From an uncultured Lactobacillus sp. (GTDB taxonomy: Bacteria > Bacillota > Bacilli > Lactobacillales > Lactobacillaceae), in the NCBI GenBank assembly GCA_937916845.1, contig CALFSK010000067.1, forward strand, positions 124,001-188,000: 64,000 nt of DNA. The letters are read 5' to 3'. Of this stretch, positions 48,963 to 59,041 are shown one piece after another (within the stretch, counting starts at the first letter, position 1; each line of letters begins with the position of its first letter). A model generated the notes under the pieces. It had not been told where the DNA came from. It made no database searches and saw nothing but the letters and a program-made list of their open reading frames with translations. Position numbers and translations under genes: made by a program.

Positions 48963-50219
48963 ATGAGTACTTGGAAAAAGTTGGGGATGGGTGTTTTAGC
49001 CACGGGCTTGGCACTCACGCTTGTAGGTTGTGGTAATAGTAAGTCTTCATCCAGCTCTTCATCAAAGATGGGTAAGACATTGAAGGTTTCTGCAGACCCT
49101 TCGTATAAATCATATATGAAGTCTGTGATTCCTGCGTTTGAAAAGAAGAACAACGTTAAGGTGAAGGTTTCATACAAGGCCATGCTTGATGAAGACGACG
49201 CTTTGAAGTTGGATGGTCCTTCAGGTAAGGGTCCCGATGTTTTGATGGCACCATACGACCGGGTTGGTCAAATGGCGTCACAGGGACAATTAGCAACGGC
49301 CAAGTTAGTTAATGGTCGTTACAATGCAACGGGTAAGAAATCCGTTACCTATAAAGGTAAGGTTTACGCTGCACCCGTTACGATCGAATCTGATGTGCTC
49401 TACTACAACAAGAAGTTGATCAAGAACGCACCTAAGTCATTCACTGATCTTGAAAAGTTAACTAAGGATAAGAAATATGCTTACGCTAACGACAAGTCGA
49501 AATCAGTTGCTTTCTTAACACAATGGACTAACTTCTATAACTCATTCGGTGTCATCAAGGGTTACGGTGGCTACGTCTTCGGTGATAACAACACCAACGC
49601 TAAGAAGATGGGCTTGAACAACTCCGGCGCCGTTGAAGGGTTAAGCTACATGACCAAATGGTTCACGAAGTACTGGCCAAGTGGGATGCAAAATGTCACT
49701 TCAAACGAAAACTTTGTAACGTCACAATTTACTTCTGGCAAGACCGCTGCCGTTATCGATGGTCCTTGGATGGCTGCAACTTACAAGAAGTCTAAGATTG
49801 ATTACGGGGTTGCCGTTTTACCTACTTTGAACAATGGTAAGGATTATCAAGCGTTTGCCGGTGGGAAAGCTTGGGCAGTTTCTAACTACTCTAAGAACAA
49901 GACCGCAGCACAAGCTTGGTTAGACTACATTTCAAACGATGCTAGTCAAAAGAGTCTTTACAAGTCTGCTAGTGAAATTCCAGCAAACACCGCTGCACGT
50001 AAGTCAGCCGTTGCGACTGGTAATGACATGGCTAGCGCTGTTTCCAAACAATATGACAAGGATGTTCCTTTGATCAACTTGCCACAAATGTCTGAAGTTT
50101 GGACCCCAGCACAAACAATGGTTACTAACGCTGCTAGTGGCAAGATGACACCAAAACAAGCTGCTAACAAAGCACAAAAGACCATTTTAACTAATATTTC
50201 TCAGAAATATGATAAATAG
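48963..50219 (+). CDS. malE: Maltose/maltodextrin-binding lipoprotein
   Basis: A 418-residue extracellular solute-binding lipoprotein. The signal peptide MSTWKKLGMGVLATGLALTLVGC ends in a lipobox (LVGC, Cys23), followed by a Ser/Lys linker and a family 1 binding fold (GKTLKVSADPSYKSYMKS, GPDVLMAPYDRVGQMASQG, GKTAAVIDGPWMAATYKKS). It delivers maltose and maltodextrins to MalFG. AAGGAGG is 7-8 bases before the ATG. A hairpin between it and malF probably ends a share of transcripts, giving more binding protein than permease. Confidence 0.94.
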   Translation: MSTWKKLGMGVLATGLALTLVGCGNSKSSSSSSSKMGKTLKVSADPSYKSYMKSVIPAFEKKNNVKVKVSYKAMLDEDDALKLDGPSGKGPDVLMAPYDRVGQMASQGQLATAKLVNGRYNATGKKSVTYKGKVYAAPVTIESDVLYYNKKLIKNAPKSFTDLEKLTKDKKYAYANDKSKSVAFLTQWTNFYNSFGVIKGYGGYVFGDNNTNAKKMGLNNSGAVEGLSYMTKWFTKYWPSGMQNVTSNENFVTSQFTSGKTAAVIDGPWMAATYKKSKIDYGVAVLPTLNNGKDYQAFAGGKAWAVSNYSKNKTAAQAWLDYISNDASQKSLYKSASEIPANTAARKSAVATGNDMASAVSKQYDKDVPLINLPQMSEVWTPAQTMVTNAASGKMTPKQAANKAQKTILTNISQKYDK

Positions 50220-50242
50220 TCATTATTTTAAATAGCGTTTAA

Positions 50243-50280
50243 GGGGGCTGAAACAAAATTCGTTTTGTCTCAGCCTTTTT
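50243..50280 (+). terminator. Partial terminator between malE and malF
   Basis: Stem GGCTGAAACAAAA/TTTTGTCTCAGCC with loop TTCG and TTTTT. It lies inside an operon whose downstream genes lack another evident promoter. Confidence 0.85.
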
Positions 50281-50332
50281 AAAAGAAAAAAGCACTTAAT
50301 TTAGGATTTATTAGGAAAGGGGTACGGGCGAC

Positions 50333-51622
50333 ATGCAGAAAAAAGATGCAAAAAAAGCGCAACGCCTGTCAATTATTCCCGGGTTGGGTCAGTTCTATAA
50401 TGGCCAAACAATCAAGGGTGTCCTCTTTATCATCATCTTATTGGCATTCGTAGCAGAGTTTGCCTTAGTTGGGGTTAGCGCATTTGCTAACTTGTTCACA
50501 TTGGGTTCTGTCTCAATGGAAGACAACTCATTGTTCATGATGATTTATGGGACGTTACAGATTTTACTGACCATTGTGTTCTTGGTATTTTGGATCGCAA
50601 ATATGTACGATGCCAAACACGTGGCACAATTGATCAACAATGGTAAAAAAGTTTCACACACGTTTAAAGAATTAGGCGCGAACTTATTGGATGGTGGGTT
50701 TGCTTACTTACTGACCACACCAGCTTACTTCTTAATGATTTTCACGATTGTGTTCCCGGTACTGGTTACCTTACTGATGGCCTTTACCAACTATGATTTT
50801 GCCCACATTCCACCGGCAATGCTGCTGGACTGGATCGGTTTCAAGAACTTCACGTCAATGTTCTTCTTGAGCAGTTACCGGGCAACGTTTAACGCCGTCT
50901 TTGGCTGGACCGTTATTTGGACGGTCTGCGCGACAACGTTACAAATCATCATTGGGATCGCAACGGCGGTTATTGCCAACCAAAACTTTATCAAGGGCAA
51001 GCGGCTATTTGGGGTTATCTTCTTACTCCCATGGGCCATTCCAGCCTTCGTTTCCATCATGAGTTTCTCAAACATTTTCAACGATTCAGCCGGTGCGATC
51101 AACGTGCAAGTCATTGGCTTATGGAACACCTTGGTTCCATTTGCCCACATTGCACCAATTCACTGGATGACCGATACGTTCTGGACGAAAGTTGCCATTA
51201 TTATGATTCAAGGCTGGCTTGGATTCCCATACATCTATGTGATGATTACCGGGATCTTGCAAGCCATTCCCGAAGATTTATACGAAGCCGCAACTTTGGA
51301 TGGGGCGACCGTGATGCAAAAGTTCAACAAAATCACGTTACCAACCATCTTCGCAATTGCAGCACCAATCTTCGTGACACAATACACGTTTAACTTCAAT
51401 AATTTCTCGATGATCTACCTGTTCAACCAAGGTGGTCCCGGTGATGTCGGTGCAAATGCCGGTGGGACTGATATCTTGATTTCATGGATCTACAAATTAA
51501 CGACTGGGACGTCACCACAGTACTCACTTGCGGCTGCCGTTACGTTAATTATTTCCGTACTGGTTATTGGGATTTCACTGATCGTCTTCAAGAAGACGCA
51601 CGCGTTCGAAATGGGGGACTAG
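50333..51622 (+). CDS. malF: Maltodextrin ABC transporter permease MalF
   Basis: A 429-residue inner permease with about eight membrane segments. The N-terminal cytoplasmic part KAQRLSIIPGLGQFYNGQTIKG is typical of Gram-positive MalF-type proteins. The coupling loop (EAA motif) is EDLYEAATLDGATVMQKFNKITLPT (near residue 315). It pairs with MalG and the MsmK-like ATPase to import maltodextrins. AAAGGGG precedes the ATG. It is separated from malE by a hairpin and from malG by 3 bases. Confidence 0.94.
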   Translation: MQKKDAKKAQRLSIIPGLGQFYNGQTIKGVLFIIILLAFVAEFALVGVSAFANLFTLGSVSMEDNSLFMMIYGTLQILLTIVFLVFWIANMYDAKHVAQLINNGKKVSHTFKELGANLLDGGFAYLLTTPAYFLMIFTIVFPVLVTLLMAFTNYDFAHIPPAMLLDWIGFKNFTSMFFLSSYRATFNAVFGWTVIWTVCATTLQIIIGIATAVIANQNFIKGKRLFGVIFLLPWAIPAFVSIMSFSNIFNDSAGAINVQVIGLWNTLVPFAHIAPIHWMTDTFWTKVAIIMIQGWLGFPYIYVMITGILQAIPEDLYEAATLDGATVMQKFNKITLPTIFAIAAPIFVTQYTFNFNNFSMIYLFNQGGPGDVGANAGGTDILISWIYKLTTGTSPQYSLAAAVTLIISVLVIGISLIVFKKTHAFEMGD

Positions 51623-51625
51623 GTT

Positions 51626-52507
51626 ATGGAAAATGCAACTGCACCAACTAAAAATGTAAATTCCAAACAAAATAGCGCCCGGCGGCATCGTTTTTGGAAA
51701 GAGTTCTTCACGTATTTTTACATGGCGATCTTAGCGATTATTATTATCTATCCGGTATTAATTACCTTCATTACCGCCTTCAAGGATGCCAACGTTTCAG
51801 CGTTCGTTCTTGATTTCGGTGGCAAATGGACCTTAGCCAACTTCAAAGCTCTCTTTACCACGACGCTGTACGGTAGCTGGTACTTGAACACCATGGTGAT
51901 TTCAATTTCATGTATGGTTATTCAAGTTATCGTTGTGACCTTAGCGGGTTACGTTTACAGTCGTTACCGCTTTGCTGGTAAGAAATTCAGTTTAACTTTC
52001 TTCATCGTTATCCAAATGGTGCCAACCATGGCTGCCTTGACCGCTTACTACGTCTTGGCCAACATGTTAAACGCGTTGGACCACTACTGGTTCTTGACCG
52101 CCATTTACATTGGTGGTGGGATTCCACAAAACACTTGGTTGATGAAGGGTTACTTTGATAACGTGCCTTACGACTTAGATGAATCAGCTAAGTTGGACGG
52201 GGCCGGAAACTTCAAAATCTTCTGGTCAATCGTCTTACCACTAGTTAAACCAATGATCGCGGTTCAAGCGCTCTGGGCATTCATGTCACCAGTTCAAGAT
52301 TACCTGATGGCGAAGTTCTTATTGACGTCTGAATCACATTACACGGTTGCCGTGGGGTTACAAACATTCATTAATAACGCTCAAAATCAACAAGTCGTCT
52401 TATTCTCGGCCGGTGCGATTCTAGTGGCGTTACCAATTGCCTGCCTGTTCTTCTACCTACAACGGTTCTTCGTTTCCGGATTACTTGCCGGTGGGAGCAA
52501 AGGTTAA
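51626..52507 (+). CDS. malG: Maltodextrin ABC transporter permease MalG
   Basis: A 293-residue permease with six membrane segments. The EAA coupling loop is [27 protein letters not shown] (near residue 190), and the ending [13 protein letters not shown] is the usual MalG end, which reaches the ATPase. It begins 3 bases after the malF stop (ribosome site GGGGG within the malF end) and is followed by the DUF1189 gene at 27 bases. Length and layout are normal. Confidence 0.94.
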   Translation: MENATAPTKNVNSKQNSARRHRFWKEFFTYFYMAILAIIIIYPVLITFITAFKDANVSAFVLDFGGKWTLANFKALFTTTLYGSWYLNTMVISISCMVIQVIVVTLAGYVYSRYRFAGKKFSLTFFIVIQMVPTMAALTAYYVLANMLNALDHYWFLTAIYIGGGIPQNTWLMKGYFDNVPYDLDESAKLDGAGNFKIFWSIVLPLVKPMIAVQALWAFMSPVQDYLMAKFLLTSESHYTVAVGLQTFINNAQNQQVVLFSAGAILVALPIACLFFYLQRFFVSGLLAGGSKG

Positions 52508-52534
52508 AACAAATTTTAGTAGGGGTGAATTTAG

Positions 52535-53371
52535 ATGCAGATTTCAGCAAAAAAGGAAGGATCCATCGCATTTCCGGTCCGGTTTTTTGGCAGCCTCTTC
52601 TCACCTCGAAGAATGTTTGCGAACCGTGACAAATATAACTGGTTACAAATTATCGTGATTTTTCTATTCTTAACCGCGGTAATGTTGATGCCAATTCCGT
52701 TTTACTATAATCATCAAACCAACTTTAACTTAAAGCCGTTCTTACCAACGATTGATCGCATGGCTGACAGTTCAGCGATGCAGACGGCCTTTAAGCAAGC
52801 ACAGTTTAAAAATCAACAATTTACCAACGTGAAACACCAAGTGATTCTGAGCAATCAGGACGAAGTCGCGGGCTTTAACTTAACCGCCGCTGACATGGCC
52901 GGACGTAAAAGCGTGATTAATTTACGTGCCAAAACGTTCCAAGTCAAAGCAGTCGGTAGCGCGTTTAACGCTAAGTACGTGCCAACGTACAATTTAAAGA
53001 CCAACGCGCATGATTTCTTGGTGGACTCTTGGTATCAAAGTAACAAAGTGATGATTGGGCTCTTTATGTTAATGACACTTGGTCTAATCATCGTGGGGGT
53101 CAACCTGATCCTCGTTAATGGCGCGGCGTTCTTCTTATTCTTGTCGCGGCATAACAAAATCACTCATATTCGCAACTATCGTGAAGCTGTCAACCTCTCA
53201 TTAATGATGATGGGGATTGGTAGCCTGCTGGCGATGGTCATTGGCTTGATTCACTTTGACGTGACGATTGAGTTAACGGTCCAGTCGTTGAGCTTAGCCT
53301 TCGTTGTGTTATGGGTTTACCTTAAGACTAAATTTAAAGATCCAGAAGTTGATGAAGCCGGTGTCTTTTAA
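52535..53371 (+). CDS. DUF1189 membrane protein of the maltodextrin operon
   Basis: A 278-residue membrane protein. The N-terminus FFGSLFSPRRMFANRDKYNWLQIIVIFLFLTAVMLMPIPFYY and three C-terminal membrane segments (LMTLGLIIVGVNLILV, MGIGSLLAMVIGLI, LSLAFVVLWVYL) frame an extracytoplasmic domain of about 110 residues. DUF1189 proteins accompany Gram-positive maltodextrin transporters; their role is not established. AGGGGTG precedes the ATG. Encoded between malG and the intracellular GH13 gene. Confidence 0.88.
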   Translation: MQISAKKEGSIAFPVRFFGSLFSPRRMFANRDKYNWLQIIVIFLFLTAVMLMPIPFYYNHQTNFNLKPFLPTIDRMADSSAMQTAFKQAQFKNQQFTNVKHQVILSNQDEVAGFNLTAADMAGRKSVINLRAKTFQVKAVGSAFNAKYVPTYNLKTNAHDFLVDSWYQSNKVMIGLFMLMTLGLIIVGVNLILVNGAAFFLFLSRHNKITHIRNYREAVNLSLMMMGIGSLLAMVIGLIHFDVTIELTVQSLSLAFVVLWVYLKTKFKDPEVDEAGVF

Positions 53372-53408
53372 CGGCTGGTCAACAATAAAAGAGAAATGAG
53401 GAAGATTA

Positions 53409-54731
53409 ATGGCACGCGATACGCAAACGAATTTACGCAACGACATGATTTATTCCGTGTTCGTACGTAACTACTCAAAATCTGGTAAATTCGCCGCAGT
53501 CACTGCTGATCTGCAACGGATCAAGGACCTCGGTACTAATATCTTATGGTTATTACCAATTTATCCAATTGGTGAAGCCAACCGTAAAGGGACCCTCGGA
53601 TCACCTTACGCCATTAAAGATTACCGCGGGATCAACCCGGAATATGGGACCTTGGACGACTTCAAGGCCTTGACGGACCGAGCACACGAGCTTGGGATGA
53701 AAGTGATGTTAGACATCGTCTATAATCACACGTCACCCGACTCCGTACTGGCGACAAAACATCCGGAATGGTTCTACCATGATGCTGAGGGTCAGTTGAT
53801 GAACAAAGTCGGCGACTGGAGCGATGTAAAGGATTTGGATTATGGCCAGCATGATTTATGGCAATACCAAATCGACACCTTACTTTACTGGAGCCAGTTT
53901 GTTGATGGGTTCCGTTGCGACGTTGCGCCATTAGTCCCACTTGATTTTTGGCTAGAAGCGCGTCGACAAGTTAACGCCAAGCATCCTGGCACCTTGTGGT
54001 TAGCTGAATCCGCTGGTAGCGGCTTTATTCAGGAACTACGGGCACAGGGATACGTTGGGTTGTCTGATAGCGAACTCTACCAAGCCTTTGATATGACTTA
54101 CGATTATGACGTCTTCGGTGATTTCAAGGATTACTGGCAAGGACGGCGCACGGTGGATGGCTACGTGGACTTGCTTCAACGGCAAGACGCGACCTTCCCA
54201 GCAAACTATATCAAGATGCGTTTCTTAGAAAATCACGACAACGCCCGAATGATGAGCTTGTTGCACAGTCAGCCGGAAGCCGTCAATAATTTGACGTGGA
54301 TCTTCTTACAACGCGGAATTCCGCTAATTTACAACGGGCAAGAATTTTTAGCCGAACACGAACCGTCACTCTTCGATAAGGATGACATCGTGGACGACAA
54401 ACACGGTGATATTACAGCGCTGATTCAAAAGCTCGTTGCAATTAAGAAGTTGCCAATTATGCACGCCGCTGATTATCAGCTTGCGGTGGTTGAAGATGGC
54501 ATCATCAAAGTGACGTATCGTGGTTCGGGTGAAGCACTGGTTGCTTGGATTCCGTTAAAGGGTCAAGTGAGTGAAGTTGCAACGACCTTGCAAGCCAACA
54601 CTTACCAGAACTTATTAACGGAAACAGCCGTTAAAGTCAGTGACGGTAAAATTGCGGTTAACGGCCAACCCGTTTTAATTAAATATGCCACGGATACAGC
54701 GGCCACTAAGGTTGCTGATCAATCTAACTAG
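53409..54731 (+). CDS. Intracellular GH13 alpha-glucan hydrolase
   Basis: A 440-residue alpha-amylase family enzyme without signal peptide. It has conserved region I DIVYNHTSPDS, region II GFRCDVAPLVPLDF with the nucleophile Asp, region III LWLAESAG with the acid Glu, and region IV FLENHDNARMM. It is short and lacks an N-terminal domain, like the small intracellular maltodextrin hydrolases of this operon type. It probably trims imported dextrins for the phosphorylase and glucosidase. AGAGAAATGAGGAAG precedes the ATG. Followed by a hairpin. Confidence 0.92.
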   Translation: MARDTQTNLRNDMIYSVFVRNYSKSGKFAAVTADLQRIKDLGTNILWLLPIYPIGEANRKGTLGSPYAIKDYRGINPEYGTLDDFKALTDRAHELGMKVMLDIVYNHTSPDSVLATKHPEWFYHDAEGQLMNKVGDWSDVKDLDYGQHDLWQYQIDTLLYWSQFVDGFRCDVAPLVPLDFWLEARRQVNAKHPGTLWLAESAGSGFIQELRAQGYVGLSDSELYQAFDMTYDYDVFGDFKDYWQGRRTVDGYVDLLQRQDATFPANYIKMRFLENHDNARMMSLLHSQPEAVNNLTWIFLQRGIPLIYNGQEFLAEHEPSLFDKDDIVDDKHGDITALIQKLVAIKKLPIMHAADYQLAVVEDGIIKVTYRGSGEALVAWIPLKGQVSEVATTLQANTYQNLLTETAVKVSDGKIAVNGQPVLIKYATDTAATKVADQSN

Positions 54732-54755
54732 CTGAAAGTCAGCTTTAATTTTTGA
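54731..54755 (+). terminator. Weak terminator after GH13 gene
   Basis: Stem AGCTGA/TCAGCT with AAG loop, then TTTAATTTTT. A second hairpin (GCAACCG/CGGTTGC, 54766-54786) follows before the ATPase gene. Confidence 0.6.
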
Positions 54756-54832
54756 ACGTAAAAGCAACCGGTTGCAGTCGGTTGCGTATTAGGACGTAGT
54801 TTAGTAGTGAGAAAATAGGGGAGTGGATTTCG

Positions 54833-55939
54833 ATGGTTGAAATGAATCTCGAACACATTTACAAAAAATACGAAGGTAACGAAAAGTACTCCGTTACTGA
54901 TATGAACTTAGATATTAAAGATGGGGAATTCGTCTTCTTCATTGGCCCATCTGGTTGTGGGAAGTCAACCACGTTACGGATGATTGCCGGACTAGAAGAC
55001 ATCACAAAGGGTGACTTCAAGATGAACGGCCAGGTCATGAACGACGTGGAACCTAAGAACCGCGACATTGCGATGGTTTTCCAAACTTACGCTTTGTACC
55101 CAAACATGTCCGTTTTCGATAACATGGCCTTCGGGTTAAAGATTCGCAAGACGTACAGCAATACGGAAATTAAGAAACGGGTCGACAACGCTGCTGAACA
55201 ACTTGGTTTGACCGACTTCTTACAACGGCGCCCTGCTAACCTTTCCGGTGGGCAACGTCAACGGGTTGCCTTAGGCCGAGCCATTGTTCGGGATGCCGGC
55301 ACGTTCTTACTTGATGAACCACTATCTAACTTGGATGCCAAGTTACGGGTTGACATGCGGACGACAATCGCCCAAATGCACCAACGTTTAAAGACTAACA
55401 TGATTTACGTCACCCATGACCAAATTGAAGCGATGACCATGGCTGACCGAATCGTGATTATGAACGATGGTAAGATCATGCAAGTTGGGACCCCTCATCA
55501 ACTTTATAATGAACCAGTTAACCAATTCGTGGCTGGGTTCATGGGGTCGCCATCAATGAACTTCTTTAACGCAACGTTACACGATGGTCGCGTGACGGAT
55601 GGTGAAGGTTTGGACGTTGCCGTGCCAGAAGGTCAATTAAAGACTTTGAAGGCCCAAGGTTACGACCAGAAACAAATGATCGTCGGGATTCGCCCAGAAG
55701 ATATTCACGCTGAACGGATTGCGCTTGAAGCAATGCCAGATTCCATTGTTAACACTAAAGTCGTCGTTTCAGAATTCTTAGGCGCTGAAAGCATGCTTTA
55801 TTGCAAAGCTGGTAAGTCTAAGTTTACGGCCCAAGTTGATGCGCGTGATTACCACAATCCTGGTGAAAACGTTGAAGTTGCTTTTGAAATGGCCAAAGCA
55901 CATTTCTTCGATCCAGAAACAAAGGATGTTATTCGTTAA
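54833..55939 (+). CDS. msmK: Sugar ABC transporter ATPase, MsmK/MalK type
   Basis: A 368-residue ATPase. Walker A is GPSGCGKST (near residue 38), the Q-loop is FQTYALYPNM, the signature LSGGQRQRV, Walker B LDEPLSNLD, the H-loop VTHDQIEAM, and there is a C-terminal TOBE regulatory domain (QMIVGIRPEDI near residue 280). It powers MalFG and may serve other sugar importers, as MsmX does. GGGGAGTGG precedes the ATG. It precedes maltose phosphorylase by 24 bases. Confidence 0.94.
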   Translation: MVEMNLEHIYKKYEGNEKYSVTDMNLDIKDGEFVFFIGPSGCGKSTTLRMIAGLEDITKGDFKMNGQVMNDVEPKNRDIAMVFQTYALYPNMSVFDNMAFGLKIRKTYSNTEIKKRVDNAAEQLGLTDFLQRRPANLSGGQRQRVALGRAIVRDAGTFLLDEPLSNLDAKLRVDMRTTIAQMHQRLKTNMIYVTHDQIEAMTMADRIVIMNDGKIMQVGTPHQLYNEPVNQFVAGFMGSPSMNFFNATLHDGRVTDGEGLDVAVPEGQLKTLKAQGYDQKQMIVGIRPEDIHAERIALEAMPDSIVNTKVVVSEFLGAESMLYCKAGKSKFTAQVDARDYHNPGENVEVAFEMAKAHFFDPETKDVIR

Positions 55940-55963
55940 TTCGTCCAAGGAGGAGCAATTGTC

Positions 55964-58234
55964 ATGAAACGTATTTTTGAAGTGAATCCGTGGCACGTGG
56001 TCAGTCATGAACTGGTTCCAACGGATAAACGATTACAAGAAAGTATGACGAGCATCGGTAACGGCTACATGGGGATGCGCGGTATGTTTGAAGAACACTA
56101 CTCTAACGATACTTTGAAGGGTATCTACGTCGGGGGCGTTTGGTATCCTGACAAGACGCGTGTTGGTTGGTGGAAAAATGGGTATCCCGATTACTTCGGT
56201 AAGGTCGTCAATGCGGTTAACTTCATTAAAGTTAACTTGACGATCGACGGGGACCAGGTTGATTTAGCTAAGGACGATATTAGCGACTTTATGGTTGATT
56301 TGGACATGCACACCGGCGTTCTCCGGCGTTCGTTCATTGTGACTAAAGGCGAGAAAAAGGTCCAATTCTTAATCGATCGCTTTGTCAGTGCTGACCAAAA
56401 GGAATTATTTGACGTTCATTATAGCGTTCATAATTTGAGTGCGGAACCCGTCCAAATTGGGTTTATTTCCCAAATCGACGCCGATGTCTTCAACGAAGAT
56501 GCTAACTACGACGAACAATTCTGGCAAGTTCTCGATAAAAGTCACGCGATGACTGGCGGGAGTATGGTCGCTGAAACTAAACCAAATGATTTTGGCACCC
56601 CCCGTTTCACGTTGGGCATGCAAATGTTGCACGTGACGGATTTCCGCGGCGTGGATGCTCCGGAAACGGAAAAAGCCGTCACGAACATCTTCCGCGGGAC
56701 TTTAGCACCTGATGAAACCAAGAACTTTGAAAAACGGGTCATCGTGGTCACTTCCCGTGATTATAAAGATATCAGAACGCTACGTAGCGGTTTGGCAACG
56801 TTGACAGAAAATGTCAATGCCCAATCATATGAAGACTTATTACAAGCGCACCAAGCAGTCTGGGCAAAGCGCTGGGAATTAGCTGACGTGGTCATTGATG
56901 GTGACGACGCGGCGCAACAGGGGATTCGTTTCAACCTCTTCCAGTTATTCTCAACGTACTATGGTGAAGACAAACGATTGAACTTAGGACCAAAGGGCTT
57001 TACCGGTGAAAAATACGGTGGTGCGACCTATTGGGATACCGAAGCTTTCGGGGTACCATTCTACTTGTCATTAGCCAAGCCAAAAGTTACCGAAAACTTA
57101 TTGGAATACCGCTACAACCAGCTGGCAGGTGCGTTCCATAACGCTAAGCAGCAAGGGTTGGCAGGGGCACTCTACCCAATGGTGACCTTTAATGGGATCG
57201 AATGTCATAACGAATGGGAAATCACCTTTGAAGAAATTCATCGGAACGGTTCCATCGCTTACGCCATCTTTAACTACACCCGCTATACGGGTGACGAGAC
57301 GTACTTGAAGACCAAAGGGATCGACGTTTTGACGGCCATCTCACGTTTTTGGGCCGATCGGGTACACTTCTCAGAACGCAAGCAAATGTACATGATTCAC
57401 GGTGTAACTGGACCTAATGAGTATGAAAACAATGTCAATAACAACTGGTACACCAACCTGATGGCACGTTGGACATTGAAATACACGTTAGCCAGCTTAA
57501 AGAAGGTCAGCGCTGAAAAGCAACAAGCCTTAGACGTTACCGATGCCGAATTGGCGAAATGGCAAGATATCGTGGACCGGATGTATTTGCCACACGATGA
57601 CAAACTCGGCATCTTCGTTCAACACGATACGTTCTTGGACAAGGACTTGAAGCCCGTTTCGACGATTCCGGCAGATCAACGCCCAATCAACCAACACTGG
57701 TCATGGGATCACATCTTGCGGTCACCATACATCAAGCAAGCGGACGTCTTACAAGGCATCTACTACTTCATGGACCGGTTCACACCGGAACAAAAGAAGG
57801 CTAACTTTGACTTCTACGAACCGTTGACGGTCCACGAATCCAGCTTGTCGCCCGCAGTTCACGCCGTATTAGCAGCTGACTTGCACTACGAAGACAAAGC
57901 GGTTGAAATGTATCAACGGACTGCTCGGTTAGACCTTGATAACTACAACAACGACACGGTCGACGGCTTACACATTACGTCGATGACCGGTTCGTGGTTG
58001 GCAATCGTACAAGGCTTTGCTGGGATGCGTGTTAAGGATGATACGTTGGCGTTTGCACCGTTTGTCCCTAACGCTTGGACCCATTATCAGTTCCACGTTA
58101 ACTTCCGCGGTCGGCTCTTAAAAGTCGACGTCGATCAACAAGGAACGACAGTGACACTCGTCTCTGGTGAACCATTGACCATTGAATTGAACGGTAACGC
58201 AGTGAAAGTTGCCGATACCGTTTCAACGAAATAA
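55964..58234 (+). CDS. malP: Maltose phosphorylase, GH65
   Basis: A 756-residue cytosolic enzyme that converts maltose and phosphate to glucose and beta-glucose 1-phosphate. The N-terminal [17 protein letters not shown] is the family start. The general acid is Glu486 in the motif [20 protein letters not shown]. The phosphate-binding region near residue 625 contains [13 protein letters not shown]. The length is normal. No beta-phosphoglucomutase gene follows in the window. AAGGAGGAGC precedes the ATG. Last gene of the operon. Confidence 0.96.
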   Translation: MKRIFEVNPWHVVSHELVPTDKRLQESMTSIGNGYMGMRGMFEEHYSNDTLKGIYVGGVWYPDKTRVGWWKNGYPDYFGKVVNAVNFIKVNLTIDGDQVDLAKDDISDFMVDLDMHTGVLRRSFIVTKGEKKVQFLIDRFVSADQKELFDVHYSVHNLSAEPVQIGFISQIDADVFNEDANYDEQFWQVLDKSHAMTGGSMVAETKPNDFGTPRFTLGMQMLHVTDFRGVDAPETEKAVTNIFRGTLAPDETKNFEKRVIVVTSRDYKDIRTLRSGLATLTENVNAQSYEDLLQAHQAVWAKRWELADVVIDGDDAAQQGIRFNLFQLFSTYYGEDKRLNLGPKGFTGEKYGGATYWDTEAFGVPFYLSLAKPKVTENLLEYRYNQLAGAFHNAKQQGLAGALYPMVTFNGIECHNEWEITFEEIHRNGSIAYAIFNYTRYTGDETYLKTKGIDVLTAISRFWADRVHFSERKQMYMIHGVTGPNEYENNVNNNWYTNLMARWTLKYTLASLKKVSAEKQQALDVTDAELAKWQDIVDRMYLPHDDKLGIFVQHDTFLDKDLKPVSTIPADQRPINQHWSWDHILRSPYIKQADVLQGIYYFMDRFTPEQKKANFDFYEPLTVHESSLSPAVHAVLAADLHYEDKAVEMYQRTARLDLDNYNNDTVDGLHITSMTGSWLAIVQGFAGMRVKDDTLAFAPFVPNAWTHYQFHVNFRGRLLKVDVDQQGTTVTLVSGEPLTIELNGNAVKVADTVSTK

Positions 58235-58322
58235 ACACACTTGACCCTAACCTGGCCGAAACTGGTTAAGGTCAAGTCCTAACCCTAGAATGATTAACCC
58301 TCATTCTAACCTACTCCTAAAT

Positions 58323-58354
58323 AGACGCCCATCTGCGAATGGACGTCTTTTTTG
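58323..58354 (+). terminator. Terminator of the maltose operon
   Basis: Stem AGACGCCCAT/ATGGACGTCT with TTTTTT. Two further hairpins lie between malP and it (ACTTGACC/GGTCAAGT within 58240-58280; AGAATGA/TCATTCT). Confidence 0.85.
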
Positions 58355-58374
58355 AGTTGTGATGGGTAATCTCC

Positions 58375-58545
58375 GCTCCGTCAGTCAGCGTCGGTGTGCT
58401 GTGGGGTCGGTCGCAGCCGTAGTGCGGTCTGCTCCCTCGATTCCAAGCCGATGACCCACGTCTTGAAATCGCCCCGCAACATCCAGCCGGCCAAGCACCC
58501 CGGCTGATGTTGCCGACACAGCACACCAACGCTGACTGACGGAGC
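58375..58545 (-). repeat. Intergenic repeat family A, copy A3
   Basis: 171 bp with the longest closing stem, GCTCCGTCAGTCAGCGT against CGCTGACTGACGGAGC, continuing into GGTGTGCTGTG/CACAGCACACC. Inner hairpins: GCAACATCCAGCCGG/CGGCTGATGTTGC and GATTCCAAG/CTTGAAATC with the conserved loop. Orientation opposite to A2 and A4. The closing stem bears no resemblance to those of the other copies. Confidence 0.85.
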
Positions 58546-58608
58546 TAAATAGCATACTACTACCATGAGTGACTGACATTTATTGAATATTAATAGTATC
58601 AGGGAAGG

Positions 58609-58978
58609 TTAAAAGTTAAATTTCGAGATTGCTTACGGTTGTATCAGTATTAGACTAATACAAATTAACTACTTGTGAGTTAGTCCGGTTACCACTGATG
58701 GTCCGATATTGATAACAATACTAAGACTGTTTTGAGCGCAGTCGGGTAGTGTTGATGTGCTGTGTCGGCAAGATTGGCGAGTGAATTTTACGCCAATTTT
58801 GCGGGGCACTTCAAAGACGTGGGTTATCGGCTTTGAAGTGAGGTTCCAGACCGCACTTCGGCTGGGACCATCCCCCATAGCACATCAATACTACCCGACG
58901 GAGCGGATGATTTAGGAGTGACTATCGCTACTGTTACGTTGTTAATAGCGATTTTAGACTTTTCAATCTTTAGTAAAT
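58609..58978 (+). repeat. Composite repeat unit lacking B, locus 3
   Basis: The left flank (AAAAGTTAAATTTCGAG...), then TAGTCCGGTTACCACTGATG, then A4 and the right flank (GGAGCGGATGATTTAGGAGTG...) align with 43620-44160, but the B element is absent. Only its outermost bases (about 58686-58700) remain. Confidence 0.8.
58741..58899 (+). repeat. Intergenic repeat family A, copy A4
   Basis: 159 bp. Closing stem GTCGGGTAGTGTTGATGTGC/GCACATCAATACTACCCGAC (one wobble). Inner hairpins GCAAGATTGGCG/CGCCAATTTTGC, ACTTCAAAG/CTTTGAAGT (loop ACGTGGGTTATCGG) and GGTTCCAG/CTGGGACC (loop ACCGCACTTCGG). Confidence 0.85.
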
Positions 58979-58982
58979 AACG

Positions 58983-59027
58983 CAAAAAATCAGCTTGTAG
59001 GATCAAATCCGACCTTGCAAGCTGATT
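58983..59027 (-). terminator. Terminator of the reductase gene
   Basis: On the minus strand, stem AATCAGCTTGCAAGG/CCTACAAGCTGATT, then TTTTTTG. Confidence 0.85.
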
Positions 59028-59041
59028 CTATTTGAAAATGA

